Counted from the stretch's first letter, positions 48,181 to 61,844 are shown. The stretch is DNA of 64,000 nucleotides from Moringa oleifera (GCA_021397835.1 JAJFZO010000742.1:505001-569000); one strand, 5' to 3'. Numbers and translations are program-made. The notes: a model not told the origin generated them from the sequence alone.

Positions 48181-48359
48181 TTAGGAAAATTAAGCCTAAA
48201 AGACCTACAAAAAGAAAAAAACAAAATAATACAGACCTTAAGAATAAAGGAGTATGTAATTACAAGATGATCAAAATGATATTACAAACAAACAATAAAC
48301 AAAATATTAAACCAAATAATTCATATAAAACATTAACTCCAAGCAAGAAATTTGAAAAA

Positions 48360-48860
48360 AATTAGATTCAAGACCTTCAACTAGAAATCAATAAGCTTAA
48401 ACGATAGATTAGTCAATTACAAAAATAAAAATTAGGATACCTAACAAAAGAAAATGAAAAAGAGGGAAAAAAAGATTTTATGAATAAAACGCAAATACAA
48501 AAATGGTATGTCAATATAACATTAGAAGTAAATAATGATTTTCATCTTAGTGCGATAGTTTTAATAGATTCAGGTGCAGACCAGAATTGTATCCAAGAAG
48601 GACTAATACCTACCCAATACTATAAAAAAACAACTGAAAAATTTTATGAAGCTAATGGTGTGAAGTTACAAATAAAGTACAAGCTTATTAACTTTTCATA
48701 TTAGTTATAGATATCTAACAAGGATTAATATTAAGAACTCCTTTCCTAACATGAAAATACAGCTTTTTAGTAGATCAAAAATGACTACATTCATCAAGAT
48801 TAGGGCAAACTATGACTTTTAGGTTCATCACCTCACTAGTAGAAAAGGAGTTGAATCTGC
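48360..48860 (+). pseudogene. EPRV aspartic protease
   Basis: Open over 48480-48704, with an intact-looking active-site block LIDSGADQNCIQEG near 48558. Broken by a small deletion near 48690 and stops afterwards. Confidence 0.7.
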
Positions 48861-48989
48861 TGCAAGAAAATTCTAAGATAAAAAACAAAAAAGCTCAAAT
48901 AGGATATCTTTAGAAGGAAGTACATTATAAGAAAATAAAAGATCAATTATAAAAATAAAAAATACAACAAAAATAAGGAAAAAAGAAAA

Positions 48990-50400
48990 AAATATCAATA
49001 AGAGGTCTACTTAGATTTACTCAATGCTTTTTGGGAACAAAAAGGACATGTAGTTAGGCTACCTTATGAAAAAGATTTCTATGAAAATTAAATTCCCACT
49101 AAAGCAAGACCTATTCATATGAGTAAAGAAATTTTGGAATATTGCAAAAAAAAAAAAATCAAGAGTTATTAGAGAAGAATTTAATTAGGCCAAGTAAATC
49201 TCCCTGGAGTTATTCTACATTTTATGTATATAGAAAAGCAGAAATAGAAAGAGGAATACCAAGATTAGTAATTAATTACAAACAATTAAATAAAGCTTTG
49301 AAATGAATTAGGTACGCTATTCCAAACAAAAGAGATTTATCAAAAGACTTTATAATGCATCAATATTTTCAAAATTTGATATGAAGGCAAGATATTGGCG
49401 AATACAAATAGTAAAAAAAGATGAATATAAAACTGCTTTCAACATACCCTTTGGTCATTATGAATGGAACGTTACATCATTTAGATTGAAAAATGCACCA
49501 TTAGAATTTCAAAATATTATGAATGATATATTTAATCCATATACTTCTTTTACAATAGTATATATAGATGATGTATTTGTATTCTCAAAATCAATAGATC
49601 AACATTTTAAGCACCCAAAAAGTTTTCTAAACATTGTGAAAGATAATGGTTTAGTTATATTAGCCAAAAAAATGAAGTTATTCCAAACATGGATAAAATT
49701 TTTGGGCTTTGAGATATTTCAAGGAATAATTACCCCTATTGCTAAAGCAATAGAATTTGCTAGTAAATTTTCTAATGAAATAAAAGATAAGACCCAGTTA
49801 CAAAGATTTTTAGGATGCCTAAATTATGTGTCAAATTTTATCCCCCACCTCAGACAGTTAAGCAAACCATTATTTAGTAAGTTAAGAAAAAATCCTCTAA
49901 GATGGATCCCTGAAATAACAGCAATAGTCAAAATATTAAAAGAAAAACTAAAGACTTTACCTTGTTTAGGAATTCCTAATCCTAAAGCACAATTAGTAGT
50001 ATAAACAGATGCATCTGATTTAGGTTATGGAAGAATTTCAATCCAGATAATACAAAATCAGGAACAAATAGTAAGGTACTATTCGGGAATGTGGTCACAA
50101 GCACAAAAAAATTATTCCACAATAAAAAAAAGAAATTTTAGCAATAGTATTGTGTATTTCAAAATTTTTTCAAGATGATTTATACAATAAAATTTTTCTT
50201 TTAAAAATAGATTGTAAAGCTACTGAAGAAGTTTTACAAAAGGATGTTTAAAATTTGGTTTCAAAACAAATGTTTGCTATATGGCAAGCCATTTTGTTAG
50301 TCTTTGATTTTACTATTAAATTTGTCAAAAGAGATAGAAATTCTATCCTTGATTTTCTAACACGAGAATTCTTACAAGGAAGAACAGAAAAGAAAAAATG
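48990..50400 (+). pseudogene. EPRV reverse transcriptase-RNase H (best-preserved copy)
   Basis: RT starts near 49105, with stops and a frameshift before 49380. Open over 49381-50004 (207 residues), including the palm active-site motif VYIDDVFVF at about 49558 and thumb/connection (FLGFEIFQG, FLGCLNYVSNFIPHLRQL). A stop separates RNase H (TDASDLGYG from about 50006; AIWQAILLVFDF near 50280), which has one frameshift around 50130. It ends near 50400 without integrase. Compared with the copies at 4850 (active site deleted) and 20740 (YTDD), this copy decayed least. Confidence 0.82.
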
Positions 50401-50404
50401 AGTC

Positions 50405-50945
50405 TTCTTAAAAAACCACCGTGCTAGATATCTTCACCCCATACCCTTGAGTCTTATGCCTTAAGAAATCCAGAAATAGGCCAATCTAGTCAGAAGAAAG
50501 AAAAAGCCCCACAACATTTCTCTTATTTTTACTCCTTTAGAATCTATTTATGCAGAAGCATTAGTAGAATCCAATAGACCCAAGACTCCTTACACTCTAA
50601 GACTCATTTCGTTCGAATCTTGTAGCCAAAAATCCAAAACCCAAAATGCTCATTATATCCTTAAGAATATCCTCTTACCAATAAATTAAACAAATATCCC
50701 TACATGGATAGAAAATGAAAATATTTCTATTCCACATCTTGTCAAAAGAACCTTTCTTCCTGGTTTTCATTATATTACAAATAATGCCCACAAAAATCAA
50801 CAATTTTATGAGTTTATTTTGGTAGATATTAAGTCTGCTAAAATTACTCATACTAAGGACAAAATTTATTCATCAAAAATCGCTTATTCAAAATGTCATA
50901 TCAAGAAAGTTATTACCGAACAACAATAAAATAAAAATCTATTTA
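50405..50945 (+). pseudogene. EPRV downstream ORF, 5' part (split by CACTA-2)
   Basis: Parallel to 22150-22704, interrupted at the same base by the second CACTA element. Confidence 0.65.
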
Positions 50946-51780
50946 CACTACAAGAAAACAACAAAATTCTTAAGGAAAATTCTCACAAAAATCAAAATCG
51001 TGAAAATTTTTGAAATCTATTACGCCAATTGATATGAAAAAATTATGCAATCAGAAATTATTATTCCAACAAAAATTCCATCAAAACTTTTAACATATTA
51101 TTTCTTACGAATATTGTCATAATAAAATTTGTAGGAAATTTGATTAAAAAATTCATTTATATTTTTGTTTTTTAATGTTAAGGAATTTCCAACCAAAAAC
51201 TACCATGATAGTTTTTATATAATTTTATTACTATTAAAAAAAGATTAATTTAATTGCCATGAATAATACCATGGTAATTGTTTTAACTATATAGTTAAAT
51301 TTTTAAATTTAATTAAATGAAATTTATAGTGCAATTGTGATGGTATATTGTCGTGGGAATTAATTGTTACCTTTGCCACGAAAGACAAAACCATGGCAAT
51401 CCATTGAAAAAGTATATACTTTAATTTTTTAATTGTTTTAAGCAATAATATTGCCACGGAATAAACCATAGGAATGTTTACATCATTTGCCACGAAAATT
51501 TTGCATGACAATTTTGTTAAAGTAACTTTCAATTTAACATATTAAAATTTTTTTTTGTTGTTTTAATCAATTGCCGTTCGTTGCAATATTTTTTAAGTGT
51601 TTACCACGGTTTTTTTCTGTGAGAATTTTAAATTTTTTTTAATATTTGATATAATATTTAAATATTTAAATAATTAACAAAAAAATTTATAATAATCGTT
51701 TATAATAATTTGTCACGGATGACAATTTTGTAATTTGCCATGGTTTTTTTTCATAGGAATCATTGACTGAATTAAAATTT
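50946..51780 (+). repeat. CACTA-2 5' subterminal region
   Basis: Motifs such as TTGCCACGAAAG...CCATGGCAA (51373-51399), TTGCCACGG (near 51460) and TTGCCACGAAAA (near 51487). Matches 22705-23530. Confidence 0.65.
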
Positions 51781-52946
51781 TTGATTAATTTTTTGAGATT
51801 TTATAAAATATTTTTTAATGTAATTTGATAATATCTGAGAAGGTAGATTTTTTAAAAAATAATTTAATATTATTTTTATTATTTATTTATCATAATTAAA
51901 TTTTTAATCATAATTATTTTAATGATATAATTATTATAATTAAAAAGAGATGAGTAATCAAATATGTTTTTTTTTAAAATATTTGACAAATTTAGTTAAT
52001 TGTTTAAGGTATAATTAAGTGTTGTTTTATATATTTTTGTTGTAATCACAAATTTAATATATAAAAAAATTTATTTTCAATTTCACAATATATTATTGCC
52101 AATAAAAGTAAAATTTAACTACTTGAATTAATAATTATATTGACTAAAAAGTAAATAATAATCTAATTTGCATTTGAAAACAATACTACATTTGGTTGTT
52201 GGTTTCAATGGTTACGGACTTATACTTAAAAGTAAGAGAGCATAACTTCAAGTTTGCTTTCTTGCATTTTAAGTATATAATATATAATATTTTTTAACAA
52301 TTTAATTTAATTTGTTATTAAAAATATATCACGTCATATATTTTTTAATGTATTATAAAATATATAAAATTTAGTAATGCATTTAATAAATTAATTTAAA
52401 TACTTGTAGATTATAATATATAGTAATATATACAAGAAAATCTCATGGTATATATATATATACACACACACATCATGATTAGTACATATAACCCAATTTA
52501 AAACCATGAATTTAATTATCTTATATTTTTCATAATATATTAGATATCATGTAGTGAACTACGTCACATTAATTATAATACATTGTAAAATACATAATAT
52601 ATTAATTTGTTCAATAAATATAAGTACTTATAATGATGAGCCATGAGTTATAATTAAAAAACTTGAAAGTTATAAATAATTTAGGATTGAAACATTAGCA
52701 CATATAACTATGATTAGCTATCAATTTTGAAACAATTACTTGCTTCTAATTGCATTCTTTAATGAAAAATATGTATGATTAGGCATCAATTGATAAATAA
52801 TTGCTTGTTAATGTAAATTGTAATCATTAGTCTAAATTGTAATATATGTGTTGCTAATTAATACTGATTAATTTTAATTTCAATTAATACATATCAATGA
52901 TTAAATGATTTAATTAAAATGAATAAATTAAAAAACAAAATACTAC

Positions 52947-53180
52947 ATCAAAACGACGTCGTTTTGATATAGTATAAATACTTACTTAAAAACCTAACTC
53001 TAACTTTGTTTTCTTCTTTACCGCTGCACACTTTTTTCTTCCTTTTACTGTTTGCAATCTTTCTGCTCTCTGTAATCTCTATTAATCTGCAATTTCTCCT
53101 CTCTTCTTTGGTCTTTACGGGAAGATCAAATCTAAGCATTTGGTGAATCATCACTAGATTTTGACAAGGTAAACTTGGAT
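52947..53180 (+). promoter_or_regulatory. Palindrome, TATA box and leader-like segment in CACTA-2
   Basis: A 22-bp perfect palindrome (52947-52968, core AAAACGACGTCGTTTT) is followed 5 bp later by TATAAATA (52973-52980). Then come a C/T-rich stretch (53000-53110) resembling a plant 5' UTR and a splice-donor-like GGTAAAC near 53168. This looks like a promoter plus first exon. It could be the element's own promoter or part of a captured gene with the repeats and nad4 piece downstream. Confidence 0.5.
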
Positions 53181-53341
53181 TTTTCCCACCCAATATGCTT
53201 AAAGTTAAGCAGCTGTGAGAATACTCTTTCTCTTATTTTCCTCTCTGCTTAAATTTAAGCACCACTTCCATCGAATCTGACTAAAGAATCATTTTTCCAA
53301 ACTGACTTTGCAGTGAACATTTTAAGCTTCTCTAACTACTT

Positions 53342-53900
53342 AGGCCTCTGCTTCCTTTGGCTTTATATTCCCTTTCTTGGACTTAAATTATATTTTTGAC
53401 AAAAGCAACCTGCTCATCTCTGATTACCAGTGCCATACCTACCAGATTTAAGTCATGAAAAAGCAAGGTTCCCTCTTTAGGATCGACTACAACAAGCTCG
53501 CCACTGTAATAGAAAGAAACGGTAAGCTCTCTGCTTCCTTTGGCTTCACATTCCATTCCGTAGACTTAAACTATACTTTTGACAAAAGTGTCCTACTCAT
53601 CTCTGAATATTAGTGCCATGCCTACCAGATTTAAGTTATGAAAAAGTAAGGTTCTCCGTAAGAATTGACTACAACCAGCTCGTCACTCTAATAGAAGGAG
53701 ACGATAAGCTTTCTGCTTCCTTTGGCTTCATATTCCCTTTCGTGGTCTTAACCTATACTTTTAACAAAAGCACCTTGCTCATCTTTGATTACCAGTACCA
53801 TGCCTACCAAATTTAAATGGTGAAAAAGCAAGGTTCTCCCTTTAGGACTGATTAGAACAAGCTCGCCATTGTAATAGAAAGAAACAGTAAGCTATCGACT
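53342..53900 (+). repeat. 183-bp (61-codon) tandem repeats, CACTA-2
   Basis: Same array as 25111-25680, with the CTCTGCTTCC marker near 53346 and its counterparts near 53528, 53710 and 53892. Stops differ from the CACTA-1 copy, so neither is under visible coding constraint. Open piece at 53613-53816. Confidence 0.6.
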
Positions 53901-54125
53901 CTATTTGCTTGCAATGCTATACCTATCAAAGTTGGTTAATGTTATAACATCCACGTTCCCTTTTAGTTTTCCAGTACCAGGTATTGTCCATTTTCTGAGT
54001 ATCTCAGATCCTTCTCTACTTCTTGGTGCACCAATTAAAAAATTGACAAAGTTCCTCACACAATCTTTCTTTATGCCTCATTCCGACATAGTTGTCCACA
54101 AACTGAACAGGACTCCTCCATTCTA

Positions 54126-54408
54126 TTGAACATACAGGGAATTGGAGGTAGCATTCCATTGATGTTAAGTCATGGACTGGTTCCTTTAGCCCTTTTTCTA
54201 TATGTTGGTGTTCTATATAACCGACATAAGGCTTGACTTGTTACATATTACGAAGGTTTAATGAGCACCATGCCGAATCTCTCTACCATTTCCTTTTCTT
54301 TTACTTTGGCCAATACGAGTTCACCTAGTTGTAGCAGCTTCATCAGAGAATTTCCCATCTTAGTAGCAGCTTTCCAAAGAAATAGCTTAGTAACCACATT
54401 AGCCTTAC
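54126..54408 (+). pseudogene. nad4: Captured mitochondrial nad4 fragment, CACTA-2
   Basis: Second copy of the fragment at 25891-26175. NIQGIGGSIPLMLSHGLV is closer to the mitochondrial protein than the other copy, but there is a stop after RHKA (54233). Further blocks: LVTYYEGLMSTMPNLSTI, REFPILVAAFQRNSLV. Same sharp borders. Confidence 0.8.
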
Positions 54409-56242
54409 TCTTCTAATAATAACGAGCAGCCTGCATCTTTATCATCTTCTAGTAATAACCAGTTGCTTAAAAAACACACACACAATGGGCTAGACAGAGA
54501 TAAAAGAAGGAAGAAAAGGGCCATACATCCATACAAAACATAAGGTAAAGAGGAAAGTGGGTCTGCCCTGCCAAAGTCCCCTTGGGCTCTTGATGCGAGT
54601 ATGATTCTAAATGAATGCAATCTAGTTAAAGAGTTATTGATAGGGGCATTTAACTTGGAAGTAAGGTTTTCTGGGAAATAACATTTTTATTTAAAGAAAT
54701 AATACTATAAAAATTGGCCTTAAAATGAACCTTAAAATATTTTGTTACTATTTTAACTCTTTGTTTTTTTGGTTTTTTTTTTATAGGCTATTGATTTTAT
54801 AGGGGAATAGAATCTAGAAAATGTTTTCAAGCCAAGGTTAATTGTTGTCATCTCAGTGGTGAGAATAGATTCCAAAGGCAGTGTAAGTAGATGCTTAACC
54901 ATATTGTTGACACATGAATATAATTTTTTAGAGTTATGCAAATATATGACATGCACTTATGTGGAATGAGGCAGCTAAAGCACACATTATGATGTTCATA
55001 TTGGAAATAAAACAAGTAATATAATACATTTTTCTTTTATGCATTACATTTTGTTAAAAGTTGTAGGAACCCAAATGCACCATTTTAGGATTTGAGGCTA
55101 TGGTGTACTATTGCAACGTTTTAAGTGATCATCTTCAATAGATTTTTTTTTTTTTTTTGAAATTAATAAAAACCTTGATTCCACTGTTTTTTATTATTTT
55201 ATAACCTAATAGGAATAACAAGGAAGAAAATTAATCTGAACTTGATTGTAGTTGCAATGTGTTGTGCATTCTGCATTCAATACTTAGCATTAGTGTTTTA
55301 GGAGTGAACATTGACACTTTAGTGGTGCAAAGATGAACCTTGGTAAGGTATTAGATTTATGAGATCAAATTTTGATGTAAACTTGATTTCTTTTGAAAAA
55401 AAGGTTTGGATGGTAAAATTTTTTATTTAGGTGAGTTCAAGGATATTTATATTTTCTTTTATAGATTTCATATGAAAGGAATGTTATATAATATGTTTTC
55501 TATAAATTTCAATTTATTTGGGTTTTGTTTTCTCATTTTCATTTGCTTGGTTGAGCTTAACTTAAATGTTATTGGCTTCCTTTAGTTCATTTCTGTTGTT
55601 AAAGTTAAAATAAGATTTTTTCTACAAAGCTAACTTCAATTGAAATCCTACATTTATTAACCAGTACTATAATTTTTGATTTTTTTCTATGTACTGGTTA
55701 ATAATTTTAGAGATTTTAAAGTTGCATGGTTATTGGATGAATATTGAAAAATATAACCTAGGATGTGAGGTTTTCACTCTTTTATATCTAACAGAAGAAA
55801 AATAAATGAAGCTAAGTATTCAACAAAAGTCAGCCTGATTTGTCCTTTTTAAATTGTTATGGTTAGTTCATACAAGGTATCTTGTTATTGGCCTACCAGT
55901 TTAAGTTTGTTACTACCTGGTTATGATTCAGATATGTTTAAATTATGCTAAAATTTAGAGTCATTAAGATTGAAGTTATCTTTTTCAAGAAAGAATTGCA
56001 TTAAGTTATGTGCTCTCTTTCAATGACTTTATAATCACTAGTGTATAATAATTATTTAATTAATGTTATAGCATTACCACTTATTATGGTGATCATTATT
56101 TTGTTTTTACTAGTATATCTTAAAATGTTCGATAATTGCACAACCATGAATTTAATTTCACATGTATGAAAAGCGGTTTTATGTATTTATAAATGAATTC
56201 TCTCATATATAATATCTAAATATATGGTAGATAAAATTGTAA

Positions 56243-58137
56243 TATTTTCATATAACTCATTTAAATGATTAATTATAATTTATTTATAATATTTTCATAT
56301 TCATTACACTGTACATCACTCTTAACAAATAGAATGATATTTGATCTTGTAGGTATGTTCATTATCATATTAAAGTTAATATAATTAATTAATTTAAAGT
56401 AATTATTTTTAATTATTTAATTTATTTTTTAAAATAAGATAAATAACTAGAAAATTAATTTTTTAATAACCTTTTTACTAGATTTCATTGTCAACTCCTT
56501 GTTTGTTTGAAAATAAATTTAAATAACATAAATAATTTATTAGATTATTTAATTAAAAATTATTTTTTCAAATATTTAATTAATATTTGCAAAAAATCTC
56601 AATCCCATGAAAAAAATCAAGCACTATTTTTCTAGTTAATTAAACAAGAAAAAACATGGTTGAAATTAAAAACAAAATCACAATTATTTGTTATAAACAT
56701 TGATTAGTTTTGCTATTAATCTATTAATTAATTGCAAATATTCAAAAGTGAAGATACTTTATTCAGTAGAATTTGTTCAAGTTATATATTATGAGAATTC
56801 TATTGCCAATATATTATTTATTTCAAATTTAATTAAAATAAAATATATTTAATGATATAAAATAAGTTCATTTAATTAATTAATTTTAAAATATTTTTTA
56901 AAAATATATTTCATTTGGTAATACAATAGAAATCATATCAATTAACTTTTTAATCATTTTTTAATAGTTAAAAAAACAAAAACAAATTGTTTAAATTATA
57001 AAAAAATAGTCATTGTTATTTATTATAAATAGTCACTAATTTTACTATTATTTTATTAAGTAAATATGTATTTATAAAATTAAATATATTTTATTCCATA
57101 AAATTTGTATATGATAAAAATATAAAGATTTCATTGCTTATATCTTAATTGGTTTCTCTTTTTCAGCTTAAGTCACGTGACAAAACTCCTCATTGCACCT
57201 TAAAAAAAGAGAAATTCGTCTCAAAATATCACCTAATTGCTTGCATAACTGATAGTAAGATCTTACCAACTTTTTTATTCATTTATGAAAGTATGTTAAT
57301 ATTATTTTATTAATTATAAATAATTTATAATTAATTTCACTTTTTAATTACAGCAAATGACATTAGTTATGTAAGAATGGGATATTAATTCATGAACCTA
57401 TAGTTAGTAGCTAGAGTTTATTATATTAGTTATAACTTTCAAGTATATTAACTAAATTAAAATGAATAATGTTTGACTTTTAATTTATATTTTCACATGT
57501 ATTTAATGTCACTTGATCTTCATGATGTAGTTAACATAAATATTTGTTTATTTAGATAATGCAATACTTGTGTAGTTTATAATATCTCTAATGTAGGATA
57601 AAATAATTATTTTAGAAAAGTTAACTTTTGACTGATCAATTTATCAAAATTGATATAGTTATTCAAAATGGTTTCTTTAATTATACATGCAAGTTCTTCT
57701 TGCATTACCTTTTACAATCCACTTTAAGTGTCTCTTTAGAAACCTATCCCAGGGTTAACTTTATATAGTTACCTTATAAATAGTCCCCGATTCAGATTGT
57801 TCATGAAAAGGTGTTATCATTATAGTAAATAAGGTTATACAAACAAATAGTTCATTTATACTTCTCTCTCCACTTGTTCTTCAAGTGCATATGTTTGTTA
57901 TATCAATAGTTTATTTCATGCACTTGGAGAACCATAGGGAGTTGCTGTTGAAATTTTTATGAACTAGTTGCTTGCTTGAACTTATTCTGGTGAAAAGTCA
58001 ATTTGATAATAAGATAGGAGCCATACCTATTCATCTTATCAATATCATCTTCTTTAAAAAAAAAAAACTAATGTTTTACTTATATCAATAGTTTGTTAAG
58101 AATGGGATAATTGGTTTTTTAATCTGACTTTTTTTTT
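56243..58137. other. AT-rich interior unique to CACTA-2
   Basis: Begins where similarity to CACTA-1 ends. Non-coding; presumably 5' flank of the transposase gene. Contains a CACGTG box near 57173 of unknown relevance. Confidence 0.5.
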
Positions 58138-61100
58138 ATGGAAGTTCCTGAGCATCATCACTGGATGTATAATAGGAGAACTTTGATGAATGATTTGTCA
58201 CTATAATTTATGTTGGGGGTTGAAGAATTTATATCAGTTGAATGTTAGCTGCCTGTGTACCAAGCAGATCAGTTGATCAGGTGTCCTTGTGCGAAATGCA
58301 AGTGTCTGCGCTTTTACGAGCCAGATACAATAAGATTACATTTATGTAGAAAAGGTTTTCAACTTGACCATTACCATTGACATAACCATGGTGAGGCTCC
58401 TACTCCATTCGTTCTAAGTCATTATGAACCTACTTCAGTCCATGAGGATATCAACAATTATGAAAAAATGGTCATGGATGCTGCGGGGCCATCCTTTGTT
58501 CTGAATGTCGAGCCAGAATTACTGAATTCAAAGTCATCAAAATTCTATGATATGTTAAATGCTGCCCAATCGTCCTTATGGGATGGATGTAAAAGTCACT
58601 CAGTCTTATTAGTTTCTGTGAGATTGATGAGTATCAAGTCTGATTATAATGTAACTGTGGCGTGCATTAATAAATTAATCACCTTGTTTAAAGAAGTATT
58701 ACCAAAAATTAATAAAATGCTCGATAATTTCTATCAGAACTAAAAAATTAATCTCTCAGCTTGGATGTGGTTACAAAAAAATTAATTGTTGTCCTGCTGG
58801 TTGCATGTTATATTATGGTGACAGTGCTGCAGAGTAAGAATGTAGATTTTATGGTCAAGGCCATTTTGGAAATCAATAAAGAGTAAATAACTGAAGTAAG
58901 AATGTATTGAGGAAACAAATATGGTATTTACTGATAGTTCCACGATTGCAAAGATTGTTTGCTTCAAATGTTATTGTAGAGCATATGAGATGGCATCATG
59001 AGAATAAACCCGAAGACCAAATATTAGCACACCTTTGAGATGGGAAAGCTTGGAAACATTTTGATTTGACTTACCCAGAGTTCACATTAGAACCAAGGAA
59101 TGTGCGATTAAGATTATGATCTAATGGCTTCAGTCCTTTTAATATGGTCTCCAACGTATATTCATGTTGGCCCATCATTCTGACCCCATATAATCTTCCA
59201 CCAAGGATGTGCATGAAGAGAGAATATATGTTTTTAATAGCAATCATTCCTAGTCTGAACAATCTAAAGGCCCTAAGAAATGTGTTTTTGCAGCCCTTAA
59301 TTGAAGATTTGAAACTATTGTGGGATTGTGGTGTGGAAACTTATGATATTTCACTAAAACAAAACTTTTGTATGAAAGCTGCACTATTAGGGACTATAAA
59401 TGACTTTCCTCCATATTGTATGTTATCGGGCTAGCAAATAACAGGTTAATTAAGTTGTCCAGTTTGTATGGGATCATCGAAAGCTTTTTACTTGAAATAT
59501 GGTCACAAGATATGTTATTTTGATTGTCATTGACAATTCCTCTCAATGGACCACCCATTTAGACAAAATAGAAAGAATTTTATCAAGGGTCAAATTAAAC
59601 AGGGTGAATAACCAAGGAGACTCTTTAATGCAGAATTGTATTATGTAGCTATGCAGTTTCCTAAAATAATTGACATGGGAGGCTAGCACCAAACACATGG
59701 CTACGAAGAGTTACACAATTTCATTAAATGCAGCATCTTTTGGGATTTACCATATTAGTGTGATTTATTGAACCCTTATAATATAGATGTCATGCATACC
59801 GAAGCCAATGTTTTTAAGAACGTTTTTCATACTGTGATGGATGTTAATGGAAAAACTAAGGATAATATCAAGGAAAGGTTAGATCTACCTTTATATTGTC
59901 ATCGAAATGACTTGCATCTTGAAGATAGAGGTAATGGAAGCTTCATAAAACTGAAAGCTCAGTATACACTAGATATGGACCAGAAGAGGGCTATATGTGA
60001 GTGGACAAAAAGTTGAAACTTCCTGATGGATATGCATCTAACTTGGGCAAATGTGTTGACATTCGAACATGTACATTGCAACATATAAAAAGCCATGATT
60101 GTCATGTGGTGATGGAAAGATTATTGCCAATTGCATTTAGTTGCCTACCTACGCCTATTTGGGAAGCTATCACTGTATTGAGTCTATTCTTTCGAGATTT
60201 ACATTGTCCAAAATTGGAAGAGAATAAGTTAGATGTGATGGACAATAATATTGTCGTAATTTTGTGTAAGTTAGAAAAGATATTTCCTTCTACATTTTTT
60301 GATGTCATGGAACACTAGCTTGTGCACTTAGTGTATGAAGCGTGAGTTAGAGGATCAGTACAATATAGATGCATTTATTCATTTGAAAGGTATGAATTTT
60401 TTTGTCAAAATTTTGCTTGCATTTAAATGGATTGAGCTTATGTGATTATCCTAATGCATGTGAAAATGTTATTTGTAGATTTTTGCACAATCTAAAAAAA
60501 AGGGTTAAGAATAAAGCTCATGTCGAAGGTTCCATCTATGAAGCTTACATATTGGAGGAGATATCATCTTTTTGTTCTCACTACTTTGAGGCACATGTCC
60601 AAGCTACCAAAGAGTGCCACGAAATGATGATGGTGGAGAGTCATTTAAGCACCCTCAACTATCTGTCTTTAATTATCTTGGCCGAAGTGAGGGGTTGTGT
60701 AAGGCTCATTATCTTACACAAGAGGAAGCATTTGAGATAAGCAAAGATGTGATTATGAATTGTCCTGAAGTTGAACTCTTTATACAGTAAGTTCTGTTGT
60801 GTATATTGGTAACGTTTTACATTAATTGTATTGGATATAATTTCACATATATGCTATGTATCCTTACAGAATATTCATTCAGACATTAACCACATCCTTA
60901 CGAAATCAACGCGAAGTCGATATAACAAAATGTATACAATCAGACTTTGTTGATTGGTTCAAGGAATACGTAAGTAATTTCATGATAATTCTCATTGGAA
61001 TTATGAAATAATGTAACTTTCAATAGCATTTATGTTGATAAAGTTTCATTTCTATCAATATGCTATTAGGTGCACAATCCTATCAATGAGGTGAATGATA

Positions 61101-61753
61101 CATTTTTGCATGATTTAGCATTGGGACTTATAAATAAGGTCAACACTTATTCAATTCACTATGTCAATAGTTACTGTTTTCATACTTCCACTTTGGCTAA
61201 TAATCAAAGTTCAAGCAACTCTAGAGTAGTTTTGATAAATACAGACTATATGTACCATGGAATCATTGAAGAAATTGTAAAGATCGAGTATCTTGGTATG
61301 CCTGTGAAACAATTGACATTATCCAATTGTATATGGTTTGAGCCTTCTAACATGGGTACAATGATCCACCCTAAGTATGGGACCATTAATATTAAAACCA
61401 ATAGGAGGTATAAAGGAAAGGATACATTTATTTTTTCATATCAAGCAGGACAAGTATATTCTACATCGTATCCTAATACCACTCCGTAAAAGAGAGATTG
61501 GAGTATGGTCATCAAAACTAAAGTAAGAAATCGAATTGAATCTCCAGATTATATGATGCAACAGTTACGTCGTGTCTCTTCCAAAAATCAAATCATAAAT
61601 AATTTGAAAGATATCAATGATCAAGGTCAAGAGATTCAGGTTGAAGAAGATTCTGTTCAATTGGTAGATGAAGAAGAAGAAGTATCATTTAATAGTAGGG
61701 AGTCTGATAGTGAAGACGAAAATTCTGTGAATGACATTATTGATAGTGATTGA
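58138..61753 (+). pseudogene. CACTA TNP2-type transposase
   Basis: Typical plant CACTA transposase architecture, degenerate. Transposase-associated N-terminal domain from ATG 58138 (MEVPEHHHWMYNRRTL, CPCAKCKCLRF). TNP2 domain about 58750-59990 (CCPAGCMLYYGDSAAE across frames, LTPYNLPPRMCMK, NPYNIDVMHTEANVFKNV). DUF4218 from about 60090 (MERLLPIAFSCLPTPIWEAI). Candidate introns at 60787-60869 and 60970-61069 have GTAAGT donors and CAG/TAG acceptors. DUF4216 from 61070 (IWFEPSNMG, IKTNRRYKGKD) and an acidic tail to 61753. Several stops and frameshifts, including one stop at 61487. Would cut and join element ends in nuclei if intact. Confidence 0.88.
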
Positions 61754-61844
61754 TTACAAAGGTCTGTGATTAAATATGTTACAAATTAGATTTATCCCCA
61801 TTTTTTAATTTTCTCACCAAACATACTTTTTTCATTACTCACAG

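Noticed and set aside
54405..54620. Minus-strand frame with a hydrophobic stretch (MALFFLLLSLSS) suggesting a signal peptide
   Set aside because: Short, not obviously preserved in the CACTA-1 counterpart near 26180-26400, and no family recognised.
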